Of a DNA stretch of 64,000 nt, positions 1-8,643 are shown piece after piece; position 1 is the first letter of the stretch, and every line of letters begins with the position of its first letter. This DNA comes from Bdellovibrio sp. ZAP7. GTDB lineage: Bacteria > Bdellovibrionota > UBA1018 > CAIMNF01. The position numbers and the translations under genes were made by a program. The stretch is from NCBI GenBank assembly GCA_945874535.1, contig CAMCGZ010000008.1:43600-107599 (forward strand). Direction: 5' to 3'. The notes under the pieces are model-generated. The model made no database searches. It was not told the DNA's origin and saw only the letters and a list, made by a program, of their open reading frames with translations.

Positions 1-179
1 TTGCCGCAGCTCGTGAGCTGGTGCTCCAAAAGCTGTCAAAAAACTGACGCATCTTTCTACCGGTAGAACGATTTAAGACTCAAGCCGTGTCCTTCCGGAC
101 CCGATGAGTGAATGGGCACGGACGCCCGAAGTGTTGCCAGGGATGCGGCAGGAATCGTTACGCCTCATGGAGAGGAAAC

Positions 180-590
180 ATGAAGAGCAAATTTGGAATT
201 GCCGCACTGATCGGATTCGCATGCATCCTCGAGATGTTCATGCCTGCACGTGCCCTCGGCGCAGACTACAGTGTCTATGAGGTCTACCGTGCCATCGACC
301 TCGGGGAGTCGGACCGTCCACCCCCCAAAGAAATTTTTGTGAACATGGGAAGCAACCAGGGCGTGAAAAAAGGCTCGGTGCTCGATGTGTACCGCAAGGT
401 CGTGAGTTTTGACATCCTGTCGGAGAAGGTCGGGGGAGAGCACATGATTCCCGTTGGCCGGATCAAGGTCATACACGCCGACGAAAAAACCGCCATTGCG
501 CGAGTGGATCGCTATGTTTCGCTGGAGCAGGAGGTTTCCCTCCTGCCCCAAACGGTGATGATCGGTGATCTGGTCCGCCTAGCCCGCTGA
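180..590 (+). CDS. Secreted hypothetical protein, possibly with a FlgT C-terminal-like domain
   Basis: ORF with N-terminal signal peptide (MKSKFGIAALIGFACILEMF..ALGA); segment IFVNMGSNQGVKKGSVLDVYR resembles FlgT-C-like folds. Start moved to ATG 180, after GAGAGGAAAC. Confidence 0.6.
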   Translation: MKSKFGIAALIGFACILEMFMPARALGADYSVYEVYRAIDLGESDRPPPKEIFVNMGSNQGVKKGSVLDVYRKVVSFDILSEKVGGEHMIPVGRIKVIHADEKTAIARVDRYVSLEQEVSLLPQTVMIGDLVRLAR

Positions 591-959
591 AGCCCCCTCT
601 TCTGCAAGAGGGGTTTCCGGAGTCGCTTCGGATTTCGGTTTCGAGTGCAAAAAGTGAAGCTGGTCCGCGTGCACCTCGTGCAAGTAATGGACTTCGCCTT
701 CCTCGTCTTCGTACTTCCGGACACGGATTCCGCCCTCGACCAACAGGGGCATTCCTTTTTTGAGTTCCTGCTCGGCGAGTTCCGCGGGGCGCCCCCAGGC
801 GACGATCCGGTGCCAGGTGGTTTCTCCCTCGTTTTTAGTCCGGTTCCAGAATTCCGTCGCCAAGCTGAAGTTAGCCACGGGGATACCGGTCTTGGTCTGT
901 CTCACCACCGGATCATTGCCGATTCGTCCCAGTAACATGACGCGATTGATGTCTCTCAT
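579..959 (-). CDS. ssb: Single-stranded DNA-binding protein
   Basis: MRDINRVMLLGRIGNDPVVRQTKTGIPVANFSLATEFW..TTWHRIVAWGRPAELAEQELKKGMPLLVEGGI is a typical SSB OB-fold. Confidence 0.93.
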   Translation of the reverse strand: MRDINRVMLLGRIGNDPVVRQTKTGIPVANFSLATEFWNRTKNEGETTWHRIVAWGRPAELAEQELKKGMPLLVEGGIRVRKYEDEEGEVHYLHEVHADQLHFLHSKPKSEATPETPLAEEGASAG

Positions 960-1007
960 GAATCCTCCTTTTTTAGGTTGTGTTGACCGGACAGGGTTGC
1001 GATTCTT

Positions 1008-2198
1008 GTGCCAATGCAGTGGAAGCCCTTACGCCCCGGATTCGGACTCGCAGGCAGGATCGACCGGACCCTGGTCGATCGGGTCGGGGTGAATGGTGTT
1101 GAGTCGCTGTTTCGAGCTGGAACCGACGATTACTGGATGGAGCAAGCCCTGATCGAGTCGATGAACTCGGTTGGCATCTCCGCACCGAATCCCGGAGTGG
1201 GGTGTGTGATCGTCAAGAATGGTCGTGAGCTGGCTCGAGGCCACACTCAAGCTTGGAAGCAGGCTCATGCGGAGCGCATGGCCTTCCATGCTTTGCCTCA
1301 GGATGCGGACCTGGAGGGAGCGGAGGTCTTCGTCACACTCGAGCCGTGTTCGCATACCGGATTCCAGCCCCCTTGTTCGGACCTTTTCCCGGGGCGAGGC
1401 ATTGCCCGAATCGTCGTGGCGACAGTGGATCCGGATCCGCGGGTGAGTGGAGAGGGGCTCCGTCGGCTGGCGACTTCAGGTGTTCGGGTCGAGACCGGAG
1501 TGCTGGAGCCCGAGGTTCGGGCCTCGCTGTTTCCGTTCACGAAGACCCGGGGGCCGAAGAAAACCGTTTGGGTGGCCAAGTGGGCCCGGATGCCATCGGG
1601 GCATTTGGCCGATGTCGACGGGAACTCGAAATGGATCACGAACGCCAAGTCTCGCGCTTACACCCACTGGCTCCGGCAGAAGTACGATGCGGTGGTGGTC
1701 GGTGCCCGCACCTTTCTGGTCGATCGACCCGCACTGACAGTTCGGGATTGTGCACTCCCCAGGCAACGACAACCCGAGCGCGTGGTGTTCGATCCGAGAG
1801 GTGAACTCCTGAGCCTGCCTGAATCGGAGCTCGAGTGTTTTCGGGTGTTGGTCTGCAATGATCTCCTTCCCGAGCCCAGGCGCGACGGGACCGTATTCGT
1901 CGGAATGGATGCGACACCGGAGTCTCCCGATCTCGGGCTGGTTTTCAAAAGCACGCTCGAATCGATGAACTTCGAGAAGCCGCTTCAGAGTGTGATGGTA
2001 GAAGGGGGGGCGCGCTTGCTCCGGACCTTGTTTGAATCCGGAGTTTTTGATGCAGCGCACACTTTCACTGGCGCTCAAAAATTCGATCGGCTCTCCGCTA
2101 GGGAGTGGCTCGAGTCTGGGCCGGGTGCCGGATTCAGTCCCTGCACCCATCATGTTTTTGACGAGGATGTCTTGCAGGAATGGGTGAAAGAGGATTAA
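1008..2198 (+). CDS. ribD: Bifunctional riboflavin biosynthesis deaminase/reductase RibD
   Basis: Deaminase motif HAERMAF..TLEPCSHTGFQPPC and NPGVGCVIV; reductase domain KWARMPSGHLA..SKWITNAKSR..YDAVVVGARTFLVDRPALTVR. GTG start assumed; the true start may be downstream. Confidence 0.88.
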   Translation: MPMQWKPLRPGFGLAGRIDRTLVDRVGVNGVESLFRAGTDDYWMEQALIESMNSVGISAPNPGVGCVIVKNGRELARGHTQAWKQAHAERMAFHALPQDADLEGAEVFVTLEPCSHTGFQPPCSDLFPGRGIARIVVATVDPDPRVSGEGLRRLATSGVRVETGVLEPEVRASLFPFTKTRGPKKTVWVAKWARMPSGHLADVDGNSKWITNAKSRAYTHWLRQKYDAVVVGARTFLVDRPALTVRDCALPRQRQPERVVFDPRGELLSLPESELECFRVLVCNDLLPEPRRDGTVFVGMDATPESPDLGLVFKSTLESMNFEKPLQSVMVEGGARLLRTLFESGVFDAAHTFTGAQKFDRLSAREWLESGPGAGFSPCTHHVFDEDVLQEWVKED

Positions 2199-2235
2199 AT
2201 GGTGCGAGCTAACCCAACCTTGAGGAGACAAAAAG

Positions 2236-2712
2236 ATGAATAAACTGGTCATGTTGCTGCTTGCCGCTACACTCGCGGCGCCTGCGTGTTCCAAAAAGCC
2301 GAAGCCCGACGAGTCCGGCCTGGCTTCCGCCGCGAATGCCGACGAGAACATCGGTGATTCCGACCATGGCAATGCCATGGGACTTCAGTCGATCCAATTC
2401 GGCTACGATGCTTACGTCCTCGACGGAAAAGCGAAAGAAATCCTGAAAGCCAACGCCCAGATCCTGAAAGACAAGACTTCGCTCAAGGTCCAGGTCGAAG
2501 GCCATTGCGATCAGCGCGGTGGAATTCAGTACAACGTCGCTCTGGGCGAAAAACGCGCCAACTCGGTGAAGAAATTCCTGGTTGAGCTTGGCGTTTCTGC
2601 TGATCACGTATCGGTGATCAGTTTCGGTAAGGAAAAACTCCTCGACCAAGGGACGACTGAAGAAGCGTATGCCCGCAATCGTCGCGCGAACTTCGTCGTA
2701 ACCGCACGGTGA
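2236..2712 (+). CDS. pal: Peptidoglycan-associated lipoprotein Pal (OmpA-like)
   Basis: Lipobox-like APAC; IQFGYDAYVLDGKAKEIL..VQVEGHCDQRGGIQYNVALGEKRANSVKKFL..ARNRRANF. Confidence 0.92.
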   Translation: MNKLVMLLLAATLAAPACSKKPKPDESGLASAANADENIGDSDHGNAMGLQSIQFGYDAYVLDGKAKEILKANAQILKDKTSLKVQVEGHCDQRGGIQYNVALGEKRANSVKKFLVELGVSADHVSVISFGKEKLLDQGTTEEAYARNRRANFVVTAR

Positions 2713-2729
2713 ACGGAAGAAAGAAATCC

Positions 2730-3164
2730 ATGAAAAGGGGGCTCCTGGTAGCCCCCTTTTTTTTGGCATCTTGCTCGGTGACCGCAGTCCGCCCGGCACA
2801 AGAGATGTCCAACATGGAAGTGAGCATCCGAGCCGCAAAAGAAGTGAATGCGGATACTCTCGCCCCTGAACTGTACCGGATGTCGAACGAAGTGGGTTTG
2901 CAAGCGAGGCAGGCTTACCGGCTGAAGAACTTCAAAGCCGCGAAGAAGCTGTCGGACGAGGCGCGTGCTTATGCCGAACGGGCTGAATTCGAAGCGATCC
3001 GGAACGGTGCCAAACGCGATCTGGTTCCGGCCGATCCCCTGGCTGACCCGTCTTACGCGCCGGTTCCCCTGTCGACCCCGGTCGAAGGGAGCGCATTTGA
3101 TGCGCCCAAGCCCCCGGGTGGCGCGCCTCCTCCGCCTCCGGGCGGGGTTCCCAATCCTCCCTGA
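2730..3164 (+). CDS. DUF4398-type lipoprotein
   Basis: Lipobox LASC; helical repeat region AAKEVNADTLAPELYRMSNEVGLQARQAYRLKNFKAAKKLSDEARAYAERAEFEA; Pro/Gly-rich tail. Confidence 0.75.
   Translation: MKRGLLVAPFFLASCSVTAVRPAQEMSNMEVSIRAAKEVNADTLAPELYRMSNEVGLQARQAYRLKNFKAAKKLSDEARAYAERAEFEAIRNGAKRDLVPADPLADPSYAPVPLSTPVEGSAFDAPKPPGGAPPPPPGGVPNPP
2733..2764 (+). terminator. Intrinsic terminator hairpin (AAAAGGGGGCT-cctggt-AGCCCCCTTTT TTTT) inside the start of the DUF4398-type gene
   Basis: Perfect 11-bp stem 2733-2743/2750-2760, 6-nt loop, 8-T tract 2757-2764, lying 21 nt after the pal stop. Confidence 0.8.
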
Positions 3165-3182
3165 AAGTGAGACATTCTTCAC

Positions 3183-4037
3183 ATGAGGTTTGATGGATCC
3201 CGTTTTCTGCTTGTTCTATTCTTATTTTCCGCTTCTTGTGTGACCACACGCGAACAATTGAACCAAATGCGGAAAGAGGGCCCTGAAGGCGCGCCTCCTG
3301 CCGAGGAGCCCGCTCGCCCGGTGAAGAGCGAGGAGCTCGCACCAGTGAAAACCGTTCCCGAAACCGCGCCGACCCCGGTAGCAACCCCGGAGCCCACTCC
3401 GGCTCAGGTGGCTCCGCCCTTCGCGCTTCCACCTTCGACTCCGTCGCCGACTCCGGTTCCGGTATTAAAGCCCGAAGTGACCGATTACGGTGTGGAAGAA
3501 CTCCGCGCCGAACTGGCCCGTGTGGCGGGTCTGGCCGAAGAATACCGACACGACAAAGAGAAGTCCGAGACGGCCTCCGCCGAGGCACTCAAGAAAGCTC
3601 AAGAGCGAATTGCCCAACTCGAAAAGCAGTTGAAGGACCTCACGCCTGAAGTCCCGACCCTGCCCGAAGGAAAGTCGAACTTCCAAGCCGGCAAAGACGC
3701 TTACCTTGCCGGGAACTTCGATGAGGCGGTTCACTTCTTCACTCAAGCACTCAGTGTATCCGAGTCCGGCAAAGAGGCCGAGGAGGCGACTTTCCTCCGT
3801 GCCGAGACTCAATTCAAAAAGAAGCAGTACAACAAGGCGATTTTGGACTATTCACGATTGGCCGAGAAGTTTCCGAAATCCGCTTATCATCCGAAAGCCA
3901 TTCTGAAAATCGCCGAAAGCTTCGAGGCGCTCGGCAACAAGGATGAGGCCAAGGGATTTTACTCGGAGTTGATCGACAAATTCCCGAAGACCGCCGAAGG
4001 CATGCTGGCCAAGAAGCGCCTGAAGGCCAAACCATGA
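3183..4037 (+). CDS. ybgF: Tol-Pal system protein YbgF/CpoB-like (coiled coil plus TPR)
   Basis: Coiled coil then TPR repeats ..FQAGKDAYLAGNFDEAVHFFTQAL..YNKAILDYSRLAEKFPKSAYHPKAILKIAESFEALGNKDEAKGFYSELIDKFPKT; adjacent to pal. Confidence 0.85.
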   Translation: MRFDGSRFLLVLFLFSASCVTTREQLNQMRKEGPEGAPPAEEPARPVKSEELAPVKTVPETAPTPVATPEPTPAQVAPPFALPPSTPSPTPVPVLKPEVTDYGVEELRAELARVAGLAEEYRHDKEKSETASAEALKKAQERIAQLEKQLKDLTPEVPTLPEGKSNFQAGKDAYLAGNFDEAVHFFTQALSVSESGKEAEEATFLRAETQFKKKQYNKAILDYSRLAEKFPKSAYHPKAILKIAESFEALGNKDEAKGFYSELIDKFPKTAEGMLAKKRLKAKP

Positions 4038-5092
4038 GTCTCATCCTCGGAATCGAAACCTCTTGCGACGAATGCAGCGCCTCGGTTCTTCATCATGAGG
4101 GGCAGCGGTTGAACCCCCTCTCGGTGGCGACTTTCTCGCAAATCGAGCTGCATCAGCCATTCGGCGGAGTGGTTCCGGAGGTCGCCTCGAGGAATCACCT
4201 CGAACAGATCGAGCCTGTGATCTTCGAGGCGCTCGATCGGGCCAAGGTCGAGATCGCCGATCTGGATGCGATTGCTGTCACCAATCGTCCGGGCCTGATC
4301 GGGGCCCTGTTGGTCGGGGTCACAGCCGCCAAGGCCATGGCCTACGCCAAGCAGAAACCGCTCGTGCCGGTTCATCATCTGGAAGGTCATCTCATGAGCG
4401 CCTTCCTGCATTCCGAAAAACACGATCCGAAACGGATCGAATTTCCAGCCGTATTCCTGATGGTCTCGGGTGGTCACACCCATTTGCATCACATTGAGTC
4501 CGCTCCGGATCAATGGAGCGCCACCCTGCTCCGGGATTCTTTGATCGGACGATCGATCGACGATGCGGCAGGAGAAGCGTTCGACAAAACGGCCAAGATC
4601 CTGGGCTACCCCTATCCGGGCGGTCGATGGATCGACGAGGCCTCGAAGGGCGGAGATCCGAAAGCCTTCGAGTTGCCCCGGGGGCTCAAACAAAAAGACA
4701 GTTTTGATTTCTCATTCAGCGGATTGAAGACAGCCGTCCTGCTGCTGGCAAAACGACTCGAACAGGAAAAAACCCTCGATGCGGCCATTCCTGATTTGTG
4801 TGCGAGCATCCAGGAAGCGATTCTCGATCCCCTGATCCAGAAGGCACTCTTGCTCGCGCGCCAGAAAAAAGCGAAGTCCATCGTGGTCGTGGGCGGGGTC
4901 GCGGCCAACTCAAGATTGCGTGCGCGACTTGCTGCTGAATCTCCTGTACCGGTGATGGTTCCCGATCTGCGGTACTGCACCGACAACGCCGCCATGATCG
5001 CTGCGGCCGGGGCCATTCGATTCGCTCAAGGGCAGGGGCTCGAGTCTTCCGCATTTCTCAAACTGAACGCCTTTGCAATCGCGGAGCACTGA
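4034..5092 (+). CDS. tsaD: tRNA N6-adenosine threonylcarbamoyltransferase TsaD
   Basis: LGIETSCDECSASV, HHLEGHLMSA, FLMVSGGHTHL, GEAFDKTAKILGYPYPGG. Confidence 0.97.
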   Translation: MSLILGIETSCDECSASVLHHEGQRLNPLSVATFSQIELHQPFGGVVPEVASRNHLEQIEPVIFEALDRAKVEIADLDAIAVTNRPGLIGALLVGVTAAKAMAYAKQKPLVPVHHLEGHLMSAFLHSEKHDPKRIEFPAVFLMVSGGHTHLHHIESAPDQWSATLLRDSLIGRSIDDAAGEAFDKTAKILGYPYPGGRWIDEASKGGDPKAFELPRGLKQKDSFDFSFSGLKTAVLLLAKRLEQEKTLDAAIPDLCASIQEAILDPLIQKALLLARQKKAKSIVVVGGVAANSRLRARLAAESPVPVMVPDLRYCTDNAAMIAAAGAIRFAQGQGLESSAFLKLNAFAIAEH

Positions 5093-5094
5093 AC

Positions 5095-5889
5095 ATGGCG
5101 ACCTTCGATAAACAGCGTGCATTCGGGCAGAATTTTTTGAAGGACGAAGGCGTCATCCGCTCCATTCGTGATGCGGCCCTTGAGGCAGTGAAACGACATG
5201 CTGGGCATGCTTTGCTCGAAATCGGACCCGGCAAGGGTGCGCTGACCCGGCCGCTCCTCGAGCACCTGCCGATCGAGGTTTCCTTTTACCTGGCTGAGCG
5301 TGACCGTGAGCTGATCGAGTACTGGGAGGGAGAATCCCGGGTGAAGAGTCTTTTAAAGGGAGATTTTCTGGACCATGAGGATTCGGTCCTCGATGCACTC
5401 GGACCCCTGGTGGTGGTTTCGAATCTGCCGTATTCCGCTGGTACGGCCATTGTGGTGAAGCTGGCCGAGCGTTCACAGCAGATTCCCGAGATGATCCTCA
5501 TGTTCCAAGCCGAGGTGGCCCGTCGCTTGCGTGCTGACCCCTCGACTCCGGACCGGGGCAGTTTGTCCCTCTACATTCAAAACGAATGGGATGTGGAGCG
5601 CTTGCTCCTCGTTCCACCCGAGGCCTTCCGTCCCGCCCCGAAAGTGATGTCCGAAGTGGTCCGGCTGACCCGGAGGAAAGAGCCCCGGATTGCGGTAGCG
5701 GACCCGGAGAATCGCGCTGCCTTCAATGCGCTCCTCAAGTGCGCCTTCGCCCACCGGCGCAAGATGCTCCGGGCCAACCTCAGCGGGACCCCTTGGCAAC
5801 AGGCGCTGGCAAAGTCAGGGGTGGATCCGACCAAAAGGGCGGAGGCACTCGAGTGGGACGAGTGGGTGGCCCTTTGGCAACATCGCTGA
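5095..5889 (+). CDS. rsmA: 16S rRNA dimethyladenosine transferase RsmA/KsgA
   Basis: KQRAFGQNFLKDEGVI, LLEIGPGKGALTRPLLE, VVSNLPYSAGTAIV. Confidence 0.95.
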   Translation: MATFDKQRAFGQNFLKDEGVIRSIRDAALEAVKRHAGHALLEIGPGKGALTRPLLEHLPIEVSFYLAERDRELIEYWEGESRVKSLLKGDFLDHEDSVLDALGPLVVVSNLPYSAGTAIVVKLAERSQQIPEMILMFQAEVARRLRADPSTPDRGSLSLYIQNEWDVERLLLVPPEAFRPAPKVMSEVVRLTRRKEPRIAVADPENRAAFNALLKCAFAHRRKMLRANLSGTPWQQALAKSGVDPTKRAEALEWDEWVALWQHR

Positions 5890-5924
5890 TTCCATGATAC
5901 TCAGATTTGAGGGAGATTTCGCAC

Positions 5925-6569
5925 GTGTCTGAATTCCGTAGCCGCATCAAACAGCCCCTCCTGATCGTGAAAGATCACTTTCTTTCGGGCTTGCTCGTGC
6001 TCGCGCCGATCTTGATCGTGGCGGTGGTGTTCCAGTGGATCTTCGGCGGCATCATGGCCTGGATGGAGCGGGGTCCGTTCCGGATCTTTTTCGACAATCC
6101 GGCAAGCGAGGTCGTGGGTGTGCTCCGCTTCCTGCTGATGATCGGCGTCCTGCTTTCGGGAGTGATGATCATTTCCGGAATCGGTTTTTTTTCGAGGCTC
6201 TATTTCGGCCAGAAGGTATTCGAGTGGCTCAAGGAGGGGATCGAGAAGATTCCATTCTTCGGAGCAATGTACTCCTCGCTCAATCAATTGTTTTCCGCGG
6301 TTTCTTCGAGCGGTGGAAAGCAGTTCAGCCGGGTGGTGTTTGTCGAATATCCTCGCAAGGAGTGTTGGGCGGTGGCCTTTGTGACCGGCCAGGCGGCTTT
6401 CAAGGGGCTTCCTCCCGGCTGCATCAGTGTGTTTGTTCCGACCGTACCGAATCCGACCGCCGGCTTCCACTTGATGGTCCGCGAGAGCGAAGTGATCGAG
6501 AGCGGTCTCAAGGTGGACGAGGCCTTCCGGCTCATCCTGAGTCTCGGAGTGGCGGTTCCCCATGAGTGA
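5925..6569 (+). CDS. DUF502 family membrane protein
   Basis: FLSGLLVLAPILIVAVVFQWIFGGI and KEGIEKIPFFGAMYSSLNQLF..VFVPTVPNPTAGF. GTG start preceded by GGGAG. Confidence 0.85.
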   Translation: MSEFRSRIKQPLLIVKDHFLSGLLVLAPILIVAVVFQWIFGGIMAWMERGPFRIFFDNPASEVVGVLRFLLMIGVLLSGVMIISGIGFFSRLYFGQKVFEWLKEGIEKIPFFGAMYSSLNQLFSAVSSSGGKQFSRVVFVEYPRKECWAVAFVTGQAAFKGLPPGCISVFVPTVPNPTAGFHLMVRESEVIESGLKVDEAFRLILSLGVAVPHE

Positions 6570-7065
6570 GACGAAAGGCGGAGGCGAGAAGCTCATCGCC
6601 AGCAATCCCTCCGCGCGGGCGGATTTTTTTCTCGATGAGTTCGTCGAGGCCGGCATCGTCCTCCAAGGAACCGAGATCAAGAGTCTTCGGAACCAGAGTC
6701 CGAATCTGAAAGACTCTTTCGTGGAAGTGACCCATAAGAAGCGGGGAGAGAAGAACGCTCCCACTCTCGAGGCTTGGTTGGTCAACCTGCACATCGGGCC
6801 GTACTCGCACGGGAACATCTGGAACCACGAGCCGCGGAGGCGCCGGAAGCTCCTCTTGCACGCCCACCAGATCCGTAAGCTCTTCGGCGCCACGACTCAG
6901 GATGGCAAAACCATTGTTCCGACCCGGATGTACTTTTTGAAGGGGCGCGTCAAGGTGGAGATCGCGCTCGCCAAGGGCAAAAAGAAGGGCGACAAGCGGG
7001 AAGACCAGAAAAAGAGGAGTCAGAACCGCGAGATCGAACAGGCGATGAAGCGCAGCCGTCGTTGA
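6562..7065 (+). CDS. smpB: SsrA-binding protein SmpB
   Basis: IASNPSARADFFLDEFVEAGIVLQGTEIKSLRNQSPNLKDSFVEV..YSHGNIWNHEPRRRRKLLLHAHQIRKL. Confidence 0.95.
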   Translation: MSETKGGGEKLIASNPSARADFFLDEFVEAGIVLQGTEIKSLRNQSPNLKDSFVEVTHKKRGEKNAPTLEAWLVNLHIGPYSHGNIWNHEPRRRRKLLLHAHQIRKLFGATTQDGKTIVPTRMYFLKGRVKVEIALAKGKKKGDKREDQKKRSQNREIEQAMKRSRR

Positions 7066-7165
7066 TGGCATGAGCGAATGCAGGGGTGGGTGCGCCGCGT
7101 CTGGACAGGTTCAGGTCGCATCGTGTACAGTCTACGTTCTAGCAATCCCAAGGAGAAGAGTTGTC

Positions 7166-7387
7166 ATGGCAAGAGTTACGATTGAAGACTGTCTGGATCA
7201 CGTGGATAACATGTACGAGCTCATCCACTTGGCCACTCGCCGTTCGCGCCAGCTCTTCAAGGGCTCTGACTCACTCGTGAAGTGCAAAAACCGCACAATC
7301 GTCACCTCTCTTCGTGAGATCGCCGCAGGCAAAGTGAAGCCCCTCTACAAGGGCGAAGACGAAGCTCCACTCCCCGGCGAGCTGTGA
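7166..7387 (+). CDS. rpoZ: DNA-directed RNA polymerase omega subunit
   Basis: MARVTIEDCLDHVDNMYELIHLATRRSRQLFKG..IVTSLREIAAGKV. Confidence 0.92.
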   Translation: MARVTIEDCLDHVDNMYELIHLATRRSRQLFKGSDSLVKCKNRTIVTSLREIAAGKVKPLYKGEDEAPLPGEL

Positions 7388-8628
7388 GATTTGCGATCCT
7401 GTCCCTGGGGCTGTTCCTGTCAGGAACAGCTTTCGCTTACATGGATTATGCTCCGAATGAGCAGCTCTTCCGTCAGGTCGAGAATGAATCATTCCGGATC
7501 CTTCCGCGCACCGAGAAGTGGGTGTTCGCCGTCGATGCCGACTTTTTCAAGCCGATGTTCCTCGGATCGAACGATGCGAATCTCTACAAGTTCGATTTTT
7601 ATCATGGCAATGGTTTCTGGCTGAACTTCCGTTCGGAATACCGCCCGGTCGATGACCTGAGCATCAACATCAAACTCGATCTGACTCAAGGAACCTCCAG
7701 TAACGGTCCCACCTTTCTGGCCTTTGTGATTCCGCATGTGGGGCTCACCTACCGTGTCCCCGGACTGCTGGGGCTCGATTGGGAATTCCGCCTGAGCGAC
7801 ATTGTCCGGCAAACGGTGGGGACCGGATTGTTTGTCGAAATGAAAGAGACCGTGGGCGGATCGATCACGGCCGCCAGCGATGGATTCCAGGCCAAGCTCA
7901 TGGTCGATGGTACGGGGAGTTTCCGGCTCGATGGCGGCCTGGCCGCCCTGGATGTTTCGTTCGCGCACGGCCTGATCGGGGGCACCCTGCTGGTGCAGGA
8001 AATCCAGACCGACTTCCGAGCACCCCGAATGACCGGAACCTTCTACAGCCGCGCCAATTACGATAACGGGTTTTCTTATGGGGTGGAAGCCGGAGCCAAT
8101 TCCAATGCCACAGCTTCGCTCGCTTATCTCGAACTGAAAGGGGATGCCGGGTTGCTCGGTTACCGGATCAAGCCCCAGTACCGGCACTATGGCAGCCGGA
8201 TTCTAGGGTTGCTCCCTGGTCGGATCATGCACAATTTTGTGGCCTATGATCAGAACGACAAGCCTTACACCTCGCTGATGAATATCATGGCTTTTGGCGA
8301 CGATGTCGACACCGTCACTCTGCAGACGGACGCTGAACTTCGCTTCAATGTCTTTTACAGGCTCTTTGCCGAGACCGAGTATGTGAGCTGGTTTTTCAAG
8401 GGACGCCCGGATCTCCGGACTCTGTTTTATCGCGCCGGAATCCGTTTCACTCCATTCAAGGACCGGGACGACGAATTCGCCTTTCTGGTCGGAAACCGTT
8501 ATCTGAACGCATCCACCCTCACTGCTTCGGGTAGAACGTACACCTCGCCGGTGTATCCGGATCTCGAGAACAAGCCGTTGTTCATCCGCCAGTTGTACCT
8601 GATGGTGAACTACTCGGTGAAGTTCTGA
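7384..8628 (+). CDS. Putative outer-membrane beta-barrel protein
   Basis: Signal peptide VRFAILSLGLFLSGTAFA; alternating amphipathic strands; C-terminal phenylalanine (..NYSVKF). GTG start overlaps the rpoZ stop (GTGA). Confidence 0.65.
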   Translation: MRFAILSLGLFLSGTAFAYMDYAPNEQLFRQVENESFRILPRTEKWVFAVDADFFKPMFLGSNDANLYKFDFYHGNGFWLNFRSEYRPVDDLSINIKLDLTQGTSSNGPTFLAFVIPHVGLTYRVPGLLGLDWEFRLSDIVRQTVGTGLFVEMKETVGGSITAASDGFQAKLMVDGTGSFRLDGGLAALDVSFAHGLIGGTLLVQEIQTDFRAPRMTGTFYSRANYDNGFSYGVEAGANSNATASLAYLELKGDAGLLGYRIKPQYRHYGSRILGLLPGRIMHNFVAYDQNDKPYTSLMNIMAFGDDVDTVTLQTDAELRFNVFYRLFAETEYVSWFFKGRPDLRTLFYRAGIRFTPFKDRDDEFAFLVGNRYLNASTLTASGRTYTSPVYPDLENKPLFIRQLYLMVNYSVKF

Positions 8629-8643
8629 GGCTCCGGCCTCAAT

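Noticed and set aside
56-67. Perfect palindrome TCTACCGGTAGA as an operator
   Set aside because: Single 12-bp palindrome at the window edge with no second copy noticed; insufficient support.
1476-2378. 300-aa minus-strand ORF over ribD
   Set aside because: Antisense to clear RibD domains; no recognisable protein features.
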